Assembly: GCA_033439295.1 (NCBI GenBank)
Contig: JAVTLE010000007.1
Location: 620,001 to 684,000, forward strand
Origin: Deuterostichococcus epilithicus
Lineage: Eukaryota > Chlorophyta > Trebouxiophyceae > Prasiolales > Stichococcaceae
DNA: 64,000 nt
Reading direction: 5' to 3'
Shown: positions 20,799 through 31,605 of the stretch, piece by piece
How the letters are laid out: each line of letters starts with the position of its first letter
How positions within the stretch are numbered: position 1 is the stretch's first letter
Program-made: the position numbers and the translations under genes
The notes under the pieces: generated by a model
Seen by the model: only the letters and a program-made list of their open reading frames with translations
What the model was told of the DNA's origin: nothing
The model's database searches: none

Positions 20799-23700
20799 AT
20801 GGCACCTGTGAAAGAAATGGCAGCTTTGGAGGACGTCACGAATGCTGTGCCGGCAGCCAAGGAGCAGGCCACGGCCATCGATGCGCCGGGGCTCTTCAAG
20901 CAGCGCCCGGAAATGGTGGTCACATTCTCGCGCAGAAAACGCCTCGACCAGGCGAGCTGCACGCTTTTGTATTGTCAAATCGCTTTTTTGGGAGTGTCCG
21001 CTGCCCACTGTTCGAAAGACAGATGCGCTGCATACTCAAGTGCTGGGGGCGGTCTGGGGAACGGCAGGCGTAACCTGCAAGCCTGCTGCAGGGGGCGGTG
21101 CTGCAAGCAACGGACTGGGCACTGAAGCCGGCATCAGAGCAGACTGTCGAGAACACCAGGCCGGTGGGCCGCCAGGGCAGCGCGAAAGGCAAGGCCGCGG
21201 GCCATTCAAGCGAGCCCCAGCCTGCGGGCCCGCCGACGTCCGATGCAGAGGGTGAAGCAGCATGCAGCGAAGCGGTCGATTCCCCCAACAGCCCGGCGCC
21301 GTTGCAGCCGGCCGCGCGTCAGGCAGAGGCAACCGGGCGGCGGTACCCGCGCAAGGTGGCACCGTCCGCCAAGCAGCACGAGGCGGACGCCGGAGCGCAT
21401 TTCCTTGCTGACATGCGCGCCCACTTCCTGGAGGTACGCAGCAGCTGACACGCTGGTGTTGTTTCCATATTTGCGGTTCTCGCGGCATCGCCCACGAGCT
21501 CCCAAAATGTTACCTCAGACTGACAGTGCAAGCTAGTTGCTGTCTGCCACCTAAGACTACAGCAGTGTCACAGCAACTGTCTACCTTGAATGAGGCGCAC
21601 GCGCCGGGCAGAGATGCCGTTCCGTCCCATGCAGGTCGATGCCTTCGACCTGGCGGTGGAGACGCCGTCTCCAGCAGCGCCATTGCAACGACAGCCGACG
21701 CCGCCCACAGCTGAGGCTGCCTCGCCGGCTGCAGGTGGGCAGCCGCTCGCTGACCGGCTCGACGCTGCGGCCGCGCAGCGAGACGAATCCGCCGTCAGCC
21801 CAGGTGCCCTCTCTGTGCTCGAGCAGCCCTGCAAGTACACGAAGGCAGCCAATTGCACACCTCACTACAAGCACTGCCAATGGTGTACACCTCGCCACAT
21901 GCACTGTCACTGGTGTCGCAATGCTTGTATCACACTAAGTCGCTGCAGCACCTCGACTGGCACCCAGGCGCTTCCTTGAATGCAGGCAAGCCCGCGAGCT
22001 CGGCAGCCGCACAGGTGGCGTCGCCGGCGGGCCGGCCGCGGCACAGCGGCATGTCCTTCGGGCTGTCCCGCCGCCGCTCCTCCATGGTGTCCCAGCTGCC
22101 GCCGCCCAGGTGCCATCTCCATCCCTGGTCGCCTGCTTCCGTAGTCGCTGCCAAGCTGCCGACCGCAAACTGCCCCAGTACAGATGTGAACTTGCAGGGG
22201 CCTGCCTGCAACGATCACAGGCTAATTGGCGGTCCTTGGGCGCATGTCCAGATGTGCACAGCGTACGAGAGAGAGACCAAAAACCCCTTGCCCGCTTACA
22301 AACCACACGGATGCCCGGATCTGTGCGCCACATAATCCAGGTTCAGCACAGCCGGCACGGCAGTGGCGCGCGATGCAACGGCGGCTGCCATGGCGTCTGC
22401 AGCAGAGGTGCCGGCGGCGCGCAGCAGCTTTGGTGGCCGCATGAGCATCGAGGCGGGGCTGTCACGCCTGTCACTGGGCTTCACCAGCGCCCTGCAGCGC
22501 TTTGGCCTCAGGTGAGGAATTCGCAAACAGTTTTGAGGGCTTGCTTTGGTGTCCACACGCGATGGTCTGCCTGGAGGCCTCGTGGCATTGCTAGGAATGT
22601 AGCAGCCAGGCAGGGCCATCCCTTACATGAAACAGAGTCTGGCTAGGAGTATGGCATCATATTCTCGCACCGTCATTGAGAAAGGTTTTGCGCTGCACCG
22701 TCAGGAGCTCTGGCATTGGCGCGGAGGCACAGGCGGCATCAGAGGACTCTGCTCTGGGGCAGCAGGCGGCCTTCCAGGATGCTGCAGGTGTGCAATCGTA
22801 TCTGCATTGAGGTCACATGCTTCGCAACAGCCATTCACAATTCCAAAACCGCACAAATCAGACACCATGCTGGTCGTCTGCCGCCTGTCGCAGCAGTGTC
22901 GCCGATAGCGGAGAGCCCAGAGGCGCAGTCCAGCACCGGCACTCCCAGCACGGACAGCTCGGCAGACGCTCCCGGCACAGCCGCGTCCGCCGCCGCTGCG
23001 CAGCCGGCGGCAGACCCAGCGCAGCCGGCGCCTCTGGGCGCGGACGGCGGCACGGCAGCTGAGGAGGTGTTTCTCAGCCCGCTGCCAGCGCCGCGGGCGG
23101 ACCTGCGGGCGGCAGAGGAAGATCTTTATGCTAGCCCCGAGTCGCCGGCGGCGCTCAGCAGGGCCGCCAGCGACGCCTCCTCTCGGGGCCTGCCGCAGCC
23201 TGGTGCGGCGCAGGCGGTGGATCCGGCAGTGGCAGTGGAGACGACAGCAGCAGAGGCAGCGAGCCTGCCTGGGGCAGCCATATTGGACATGCCAGCGGTG
23301 GCAACGAGTGCGGCGGCGGCGGAGCTGGCGGCCATCAGCCTGGTGGCGGAGCCGGATGAGGACCACGAGGCAGGCGCTGTGGCGGAAGACCCCCTGGGGC
23401 AGCTGCTGCGGCTGTGCGGGCAGCCGACGGAGGTGGAGGCACTGCCTCCCATGACCGAGCTGCTGTTGGGTGAGACCCAGCCCTTGCAGGGTCATCCTTC
23501 ACTACGTACCGCCGCGGCAGAAGATCTGTGATCCGGCTGTTCTTGGCATGCACCTCAGCCCGGGGATGCTGCCGGCCTCCACATGAACCGAACCATGCTG
23601 ACCTCTATGCCTCTCTCTGACGCCACGCTGTGGCGATTTGCCTGTGCTTGCTGCTGGTCCCGTGCACGTGCAGGCCCTCCGGTATCCGGTTGTGTCGTGC

Positions 23701-26700
23701 GCCGCAGAGCATGTGGACCTGCACAGCATCGCCAAGATCGGCGAGGGCACATTCGGCGAGGCCTTCAAGGTTGGGGACACGCCAAGCTGCTGACCAAGTC
23801 GCTCTCGCCGTTTGTTCCCTGCGGACCGTCACATCAAGTGTTGGGCGTGTGCGATTGGCGCCTCCTGTGTGCGGCTACAGTCAGGCGCCCGACAGCTGCA
23901 GCCTGGTGCCTCGTTGTGGCGCCCCAGCCGCTGTCTATCGCAGCACATTCGCAGCAGCACACGAGTCGAAGTATCTGACCTGACGCCGGAGGCTACGTCC
24001 TCAGGCGGAGGGCGTGGTGTTCAAGATCGTGCCCATGGACGGGGAGCTGCTTGTCAACGGGGAGGTGCAGAAGCGGGCGTCCGACATCGTGGCGGAGGTC
24101 GACATTGCGCTGCAGCTATCGCGCCTGCGTGGCGAACCAGGTGCGTGGGAATCTTTTGCTTTGCTGATTCGATTGACCGAAGTGGTAATTGCGCTGCATT
24201 GTGTCGTGCCTCGGGGGCGCAGCCAGGTGCGCCATTTTCTGCTTTGCAGCTCGGTTGCGCTGCAGCTGTCGCGCCTCGGGGGCTCCCAAGTGCGCGCTCT
24301 GCTGCTCTGCTGCCTGCTCCGCACAGCCTCGCCAGAGGATTCAGGGTTCAAGTTCAGACAGGAGTGCACCTCGCATTCTGGAGATGCATTTTGAAAAGGG
24401 AATGCAGGGAGCATGACAAGCCTCACCCTTCCGTGTCTCCTCCCCTGTCCCCTTCCCCTCTCCACCTCACCCTACTCTAGAAGAAACACATCCACATCTT
24501 CACTCACGCAACCTGAGCACCACCCCTCCAGAGTAAACAGCGTTTTGCCAGGTTCTCAGTCTTGCTGGCGCACGCAGGCGTGCCGCCGCCGGCCGGCGAA
24601 ACGGCAGGAGTTTCGAGACTGCACCATGGGGTTTAGCTTGACAAGCGAATGCCATGCTTCTCTGATGGTAACCCGCAGGGGCGCCGCCGGCGGCCAATGC
24701 GACAGCGGGGTTCGTGGAGTTGCACGGCGTTGGCGTCTGCCGCGGGCGCTACGCCCCGGCGCTGGTGCGCGAGTGGCATGCCTGGGACGCGCGGCACGGC
24801 TCCGAAAACGATGCCCCGGAGGCCTTTACCGACGATCAGGTGCGTTTCTGTGGACACCAAAGGCTCCACAACCCATCTTAGTTGGGTTTGGTGAGGTGTC
24901 TGGTGCCGGGGGCGGCAGATGGGCATGCAGCGGGCTAGGCCCACAGTGACTGCAGCGCCCTGGCACCCTTGCCGATGTCGCCAGCTTCGGCAGATGACGA
25001 GCAGTCCGGGAGCCGAGTCGACCGTTGCCTGGGCCACTGATGCAGCATCCGAACCTGTGCCTGGGCCCCCTTGCGCCTCCGNNNNNGNNATCCGGGGGGG
25101 GGGCTCCTGTCGGTGCAAAGTGCGGCGGCCGTCACGAAACCCCCCGCTCGGTCTGGAAGCCCAGACGTCCGCTCAATGGCCATGAGGGCTGTGCTTCCGC
25201 CGCAGCTTTATTGTGGTGTTTGTGGGGAATGGCAGTGCAGCCCCTAAAACCATTAGACACCGCAAGCCTGCAGCCATCCACCTCGAGCTCAAGAATCAGG
25301 CATCAGATCACGCTGTGCGTCCTGATTAGAGTGTCGTGTTTCACTGCAGCTGTACGTGGTGTTTGTCGTGGCGGATGGCGGAGTGGACCTGGAACACTTC
25401 GAGCTGCGCACCCTGGACGAGGCTAAGAGCATCCTACTGCAGGCACGCCGCTTCACACAATCGATCGCCTTCTCAAATGCGCAGACTCCAGCTGCGCGAA
25501 GAGCAAAGATGTTAAGGATCAGAAACGCCACGTGCACGGCATGCATACATGCTGCGCGCTGAGCAAGGCGAGCGAACGAAGAAAGGGAGCTCACACCTGG
25601 GCTTGCACGAAACAGCGCACACAAAGCGTGCTTGGGTGATGTCACTGCGATCTGCACCTGGCCGGCCGCCCTCCTTGCCCATTGACGGAGGCGTCAGCGG
25701 TGGAAGGACCCAGAAGTCCAGCACTGCGACTTGCACTGCACCTCCGACAAAAAGCCGCAACATGGATCCATGTGTGCAGGTGGCGCTGACGGGCGTCTCA
25801 GAGCAGCCTTCGCTATCAGTTCGAGCACATCTGCACATACAGCGGCCTGACATTGGGCAACATGACCTGAGGCATTGGGCACATGACCTACGAAGAGTTA
25901 CCTGGGTCGAATACCTCTCAGGTGGCGCTGGCGGTGGGTGTCGCGGAGGAGGCCTGCCATTTCGAGCACCGCGACCTGCACTGGGGCAACCTGCTCATTC
26001 GCCGCGGCACGCCCACCGAAGCCTGCTATCGCTTCCGGTGCGAGTCATTGCTCTTTCAATGATGGGTCGTTTTGGCCTGTTTGAATTACGTGTCAGGCCG
26101 CGGCACAAGCCTGCGCCTGCTCGCACAGCCGCCTGCCGCGACCGATGCAGCGATGGGATGCCTCACTGGACAGGCTGTGGCCTTCACGAAAGCGAGCTCA
26201 CAAAGCGTCTCTGAGGCGGGCCCTGTTATTCCGTGCAACAGGGGCGTGGACACGAAGGCGAGCACCGGCGGCCTGGCGGTGACGCTCATCGACTTCACGC
26301 TGTCGCGGCTGACGATGCCTTCTGGCGCCGTCGCCTTCTGCGACTTGGCCGCCGATCCGGAACTGTTTCAGGGTCCCAAGGGCGACTGCCAGGTGCACTT
26401 CCAGAAAGCCATAAAAAAATGAAAAATACGGCCCGGAGGCTGCCCCGGTGCCATATCCAGCCTTGCTCAAGGGCTTCCTGACATAAAGTCTTCGGGATCA
26501 ATGATGCTTGCATGCGCCGATGCTAGGACTTCGATGAAACTATTTTGTAGATCTCGAAGGCATCGTTGGCAGGCGAGCTCACCACTGAATATCTCGCAAT
26601 GTGCCTCGAACTTGCACTGTGCCGTGCAGGCGGACACCTACAGGCGGATGCGGAAGCTCACGAAGGGCGACTGGGCGGCACATGCGCCGGCCACCAACGC

Positions 26701-27027
26701 CGCGTGGCTGGCCTACCTTGCGGACGCGCTGCTGACATTGAAGCAGGCGCCGCTGAGCGCGCCGAACAAGCGCCAGCTCAGGGCCTTCAAGTGCGATCAT
26801 CCGAGCCCCCCAGCTCTGAAACGAATCCAGTGTCCAGTCTGCTCCAGCCTTCCAGCCTCGCTCCTCCCTCGTATGGCAGAGGGTAGAGTCCGGAAATGCC
26901 GACATCCACCCGACCTTGATGATTTCAATATTTACTGACACCTTGCAGGAAGCGGGCACTGGCGGGCAGAGGCTGCGCGGAGCTCATTTTCGACGAGTAT
27001 TTCGATGGTCTGTGGTCCGTCAAGTAA
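20799..27027 (+). CDS. HASPIN: Haspin-family histone H3 Thr3 kinase
   Basis: Haspin phosphorylates histone H3 at Thr3 to recruit the chromosomal passenger complex to mitotic centromeres. The kinase domain is clear: glycine loop IAKIGEGTFGEAFK (about 23727-23769), VVFKIVPMDGELLVNGEVQK (from about 24010), VELHGVGVCRGRYAPALVRE and GSENDAPEAFTDDQ (about 24715-24840), VVFVVADGGVDLEHFEL (about 25355), catalytic loop HFEHRDLHWGNLL (about 25957-25995), LIDFTLSRL (about 26285-26310; D-F-T, where most kinases have DFG), and LFQGPKGDCQ. The ATG at 20799 opens a long Ala/Pro/Ser-rich N-terminus with SRRRSSMVS and SSFGGRMSIEAGLSRLSLGF, possibly phosphorylated or chromatin-binding. The gene has many introns, and Ns at 25082-25089 lie in one. 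The TAA at 27025 overlaps a strong gtaagt donor, so the C-terminal end is unsure. Confidence 0.88.
24104..24305. repeat. Triplicated exon end plus donor in haspin
   Basis: Three diverged copies: 24104-24165, 24187-24247 and 24253-24305. Each starts attgcgctgca or gttgcgctgca, runs through cgcctc/cgcctg, and reaches a caggtgcg or caagtgcg donor-like site followed by tttgctttgc-type sequence. The first is the true end of the exon encoding VDIALQLSRLRG. The others lie in the intron. Confidence 0.85.
25082..25089. other. Assembly ambiguity (Ns)
   Basis: Unresolved bases followed by a run of G at about 25093-25102, in a haspin intron. Single or grouped Ns also occur at 10702, 12362, 59131 and 59195-59202, all in GC-rich low-complexity sequence. 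Confidence 0.95.
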
Positions 27028-27751
27028 GTGCGAGAACAGATGCGGCAGCGGCTGCCATTTGCAACCTGACCGCACAGTTTGAAGTCCAGAGCCTCAGTGG
27101 CGGCATGGGCGGCTGCTGCTGCTGGCAGGCGGCGGTGAGGGGATGTCGTTGTCAGGTGCTGCACGCTCAATTGAGTTGAAGCCACAGCTATTCTGTTGCT
27201 CGTGCCCGGGCCTGACGGCTTTGGCAACCTGCCTGCAGTGGCGATACTTGTACCACCAGGACGCATGTGCAACCTGAGCGCTGCAGTCAAAATTTAAATA
27301 CTGAATGAGGTGTTCAGTGATGTTTACTCAGAGCAGTGCTTGTTTTCGTGAATGCTGTGATGCTATATAGGTAGCACAAACTGGCTTTCCCACCGGCCGG
27401 CATACCTACCTAGTATCTACTGTAGGGAATGTCAATCGCAGCAGCGCTTTCTGCTCCTATAGGTATATTGCCCTCTCAAATACAACTTCAAGTTCGATAT
27501 CATCGCGCAACATCCGATTCCGACTCTGTCATGAGTTTACACTCCGAATAGGCCTGGTCCCGCCGCATGCGGACCTCGCCCGCACACAGCATCTTCAACG
27601 AGAGGCACATGGCTGACAGCAATTGACAGCCGCTGCTGGCGGCCATCCTGAACCACCCCCTTCCACAAGATTATTCTAATGCAGGCGCAAGTTCTCATGC
27701 CTCTGCGACATAGGTAAACGCCGGCCTCTGCTGGCGCTACCGGGGCGCCAG
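27028..27751. other. Convergent intergenic gap, haspin / PCID2
   Basis: About 720 bases, with an AT-richer stretch at about 27290-27500. It holds the facing 3' regions. No gene is seen. If the gtaagt at 27024 is used as a donor, part of it could be a haspin intron and last exon. Confidence 0.5.
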
Positions 27752-30700
27752 TCATGGCATCTCGATGTCCTTCAGTGGCGGGAATGGCGCAACCTTGCTG
27801 AGCACGACGACCTGCGACGGGTGCACAAAAGGCCATTAGCCGCCGCCAAGGTGCCCTGCCGTCAGCACGTCTCCGAAAAGGGTGCGACGCAGGCAGCCGA
27901 GCAGGGCGTGCGAGCCCGGCATGAGCCAACAGCATGATGGCAAATGGCAACAAGTCAGGACTTCTCGAGCCCTGCCAAACCAGCAGACCTGGTTCTTGTG
28001 TGAGATGTAGCCCTTGACGAACTTTCTGTAGATGAGGTTGGCGGCGATGCATTCCACGTCGTCCATGTCCACGTCCACCCCCTGCCATGCCAGCGCTTTT
28101 TGGAACAGGGCTGCAGCCAGGCGTGGAGGGCGCGTGAGGTGCGACTGGAGGGCGCCTACCACTCCGCGCGTTTTTTCAAGCCCCGTGGTGGTCCTGGTCG
28201 ATTCGGCAGGGGTGTGCGAGGCCCGAATGCCGCGCCGGTCAGGGAGCCACCGCGAGAACAGGCACAACAAGATGGTCCCCGTCAGTCCGGTGTATCCGGT
28301 GCAGCAGCAGGAGACACCGGGTTCAGTGCCGCACCGAGGGGCAGCTGAGCCGCCTTGGCGGGAGCTGCCTCCGCGTGCAGCAGCTGCACGCGCTTGAAGA
28401 GCCGCCGGTACACCAGGAACTTGAGCTTCTCCAGCAGCAGGTACATGCCCTGCGGCCAGGCCGGGGTCGTCAAACGTCATGGGATGGCTGGTGAAGGTTG
28501 TGGCGGGGGGGGGGGTTTGGCAAGCGGCACAGGTACACCGGGATTCACAGCCCCTCCAGCAGTAGGTACAAGCCCTGCGATCGGCATCGGCGATTTCGCA
28601 GGGGTGTGGGCAGGCAGCGCCGATCCACAGTGGGATATTCTGACGAATGGGCCCTTTGGCTCTCGCTGGCGGGGTCCAGATGTGTTCAAGGCACGAGCTG
28701 CGGCGGCATCTCAAACACAGCCGTGCGGGCGACAGCGGCAAATGCGCCCAAAGAGCAGGAGCAGCTGCTGCAGCGCAAGCCGCCATGCAGCGGGCGCACG
28801 TGCGCAGAGCTGAACAGCCGAGCAGGTGGAGACTGGGCAGCTGGCGCATGCAGCCGCCACACCTCCATGATGAAGCGGCGCTGGTTGGCGGCGAGCGCCT
28901 GGTTCAGCGCGCCGATGCTGCCGGTGCGGACCGCCCCCACGATCGCGTCATACTGGTGCAGCTTGTGCCGCTGCAGCAGCCCCGCCGCCGGCGCCCGCCC
29001 GAGCAGCAGCTGCGCAGAAGATGCGGGCAGTGTTGCATGATACCTTCGATTTTTGCTGGACGAGGATTTATGTTGTCACCTGCAGGTGCCTTCAAGGTAG
29101 CCCTCTTCTCAAAGAGTCAGTAATGGAATGCCGCTGCACCGTTGACCCTCAAACCGTAGAGCAGCACTGTCCTGCAGCACAGCATCTCTTGTGTGGATCG
29201 GTCTCACCTGCACTGGCACTAGGTACTTTAGCAGCTTGCTGCGGTTGCCGGCGGCGGACTTCGGACATCGCCGCAGCGCCGCGGTCAGCCGCTCCTGCGC
29301 CTTGCCCTGTAGCACAGACACACGTCTGGCTGAGTCTCTGGCGCCAGGCACGATGCCTCTGAGAATCGATGGGCTCTCTGCCTCACACATCTCAGCAGCG
29401 TCATGAGTTCAGTCTCCTGGCAACAAGAGTTTGCAAGGTGCTTGAGCACAAGCTCAATCCAGGTGCGACATGATACAGAGCGGAAGGTACAAGTATACAA
29501 GTGTACAAGCAGGGATTTGAAAGTAGAAACGCACGTAGTCCTCGTCGAAGATGGCGAGGCGGCCGATGTAGTAGTTGTATGTGACCTGCGACCCCGGCGG
29601 GAAGCGGTCCAGCGGCAGGAAGCCGCGGGAGTCGACCGCACGCTCCAGACTGGCGCACAGCCGGATGGTGTTGAGCCGGAAGAAGACCTTGAACTGGACG
29701 TTCACCAGGTCGAGCGTCGCCAGCTTTTTGGCCTTGTTGCCTGCGCGCGACGATAGCACATTCGATTTTCTCTGCACAGAGCTGGTTTCAGCTGCGCGCC
29801 CACCAGGTACAATGTGGCGAGCTCTTTCGCCTGTTGTTGCCTGTAGGAGCATGGGGCGGCAGAATTTTCAATTCACCAACCAGAGAATCTGAGCTGATGG
29901 AGGACTGCAAAATCCCTCCAGTTTGCTGTGCCACACTCACCTGCTGCCTGCTGCGCCGCCTGGAACAGCTTTCGCAACTTGTCCAGACAGTCTGCCAGCT
30001 TCTCCGGCCGCCGGCCGTTTGCAGCCGCTTCTGCGTCCGCTGCCTCCGCCACGCTCCTCAGGCTGCGCACGAAGCCCAGCATCGGCTGTATCGTCCATGC
30101 TGTCGTGTCCGCTTGGAATGCCTGCAGAAGCATGAACGTTCGGTGAGTTGACACAGGGATTCACTGCTGCACATGCGAGTGCTCTTCCCCTGTCCCGCTT
30201 CCACACGTTCGTTCGGGCACGCCACATGAGCGCATGCGCCGGTAAGGCGCTGCTCATGCCGGTGCCAGGCAGGGCAGTTGAAGTTGCCTGGCTGAAGTTG
30301 TTCTCCGCCTGAGCTCTGCGCCGCCCGTGCACAGCGCCGCAGGGCGGTCAGCACTGCATTCCAGGACCGCATTCTCCACGTCCGACGCAGAGCGCAAGAC
30401 AGAGCCGGACCAAACTGCAGCTACCTTGATGAAAGGCTGCACAGCGGAGGTGATGGCGCCATAGGCCTCGGTGTGGCGGCCGGCCTGCACCTCGGCGAGA
30501 CACTGCGCGTGCGCGGCAACCACCTCGCTCCATGGATCTGGCAGCCGTCCGCAGGCCTGCGCTGGCGTCCACCTGGCATTGTTCTGCCTGGCCTGCGCAC
30601 AGGAGGTGCAGCAGTCGACGCTCCGCGCTCAACGGCTGTGGGTCGCGGCTGAGCTCACTGTGCATGGCTGGCTGCACCAGCAAGCGGATGTGAAGCGCAC

Positions 30701-30906
30701 CTCATACACCGCGTGGCTCGCGTCCGGATTGTTGATGTGCAGCAGGCTGCGCAGCTGGGCGCCTGCACCAGAAAAGTCGCGCTCAGAGTGACGCGCATGA
30801 GCATGCAGCGGCGAGACAGCGCCACGCGGCTCAATGTCGATAGTTGCGCACCATTTTCTCGGTCGATCGCGTTCCGTACTGCCGATAGGAACTGTGGAAA
30901 GCTCAT
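27752..30906 (-). CDS. PCID2: PCI-domain protein PCID2/THP1 (TREX-2 complex)
   Basis: THP1/PCID2 pairs with SAC3 in the TREX-2 complex that couples transcription to mRNA export at the nuclear pore. The ATG at 30906 starts MSFPQFLSAVRNAIDREN. Later exons give AQLRSLLHINNPDASHAVYE (about 30770), PWSEVVAAHAQCLAEVQAGR (about 30500), LNTIRLCASLERAVDSRGF and VTYNYYIGRLAIFDEDY (about 29540-29680), NRSKLLKYLVPVQ (about 29215-29255), KLHQYDAIVGAVRTGSIGAL (about 28915-28965), LLLEKLKFLVYRRLFKRVQ (about 28390-28450), then the winged-helix part VDMDDVECIAANLIYRKFVK (about 28010-28075) and VVVLSKVAPFPPLKDIEMP with stop at 27752. The order and motifs match the family end to end. Several introns hold diverged copies of neighbouring exon sequence. 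Confidence 0.92.
28406..28579. repeat. Duplicated exon segment in PCID2
   Basis: 28406-28454 and 28530-28579 align: ggtacacc(a/g)gga, then ctccagcag(c/t)aggtaca(t/a)gccctgcg. The first copy covers the exon encoding LLLEKLKFLVYR; the second is 124 bases away in the adjacent intron. A smaller pair (cgatt(c/t)(g/c)gcaggggtgtg, 28202-28217 and 28591-28606) lies in the same area. Confidence 0.8.
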
Positions 30907-31605
30907 TGGTGTTCAGGCTTGCAGCATTTCGCGTCCCAACATCGACATTCCAATCAGATCAACAACCGCTCCGATATCGTGAACAGCGTCTGAGACGTGC
31001 CAGAAGCAAGCTGAACAGCCCAAAATTAAGCACTTAGCACAACCCAACTGCAAGCAATATGCGCACTTCGGCATCGACTGAGCAAATTATGCATTGGCGA
31101 TGCGCCTTCCTGCAGCCCGTGCGACAGGGCGGTTCCGCGCTTCCGCCGGTTTGATTTTGGCAGCTACTGTATCCGCAACGACTGTACCCGCAACGACGAG
31201 AGCGATCCCAACATGAACTCAAGCAGGGTCGGTCAGGCACGAACACAGTCAATGCACCTGGTCTGAGGGCTGGGCTGACCGGGAGGGCACCAGGTGTACG
31301 AAAGGCTGCAGCAGGACACTACTGTCAGCAGGCGAGCAACGCTACCAGAGTGCGGTTCTCTGAGATCCGGTGAGATCCGTGCATGCATGTCTGCAAGCCA
31401 TCTATTCACGGGTTTCATCACCTTCCCGCATGGTCTGGCGCGCCACACAAGTCATGGCGGGCACAGGTGTGGGTTTGACACGAGTAGCGCCGCTGCCCAG
31501 AAGGGACAGTGGATTTTTTTACAGTGAATTCTGCCTGATGCCTAATCAAAATTGAATCTGCGGTGTGAAGCATTCAGATCACAGCTCAAGACTTGCATTC
31601 GATCC
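30907..31605. other. Intergenic gap, UPRT 3' end to PCID2 start
   Basis: About 700 bases. It should hold the PCID2 promoter (high-coordinate side of its ATG) and the UPRT 3' UTR. It contains a 15-base tandem repeat. No gene is seen. Confidence 0.6.
31167..31196. repeat. 15-base tandem repeat
   Basis: ctgta(t/c)ccgcaacga occurs twice in tandem, at 31167-31181 and 31182-31196. Confidence 0.85.

Noticed and set aside
19773-21008. 411-codon minus-strand open frame
   Set aside because: It covers the first FHA exons in part, but also introns and haspin antisense. The spliced FHA model explains the conserved pieces.
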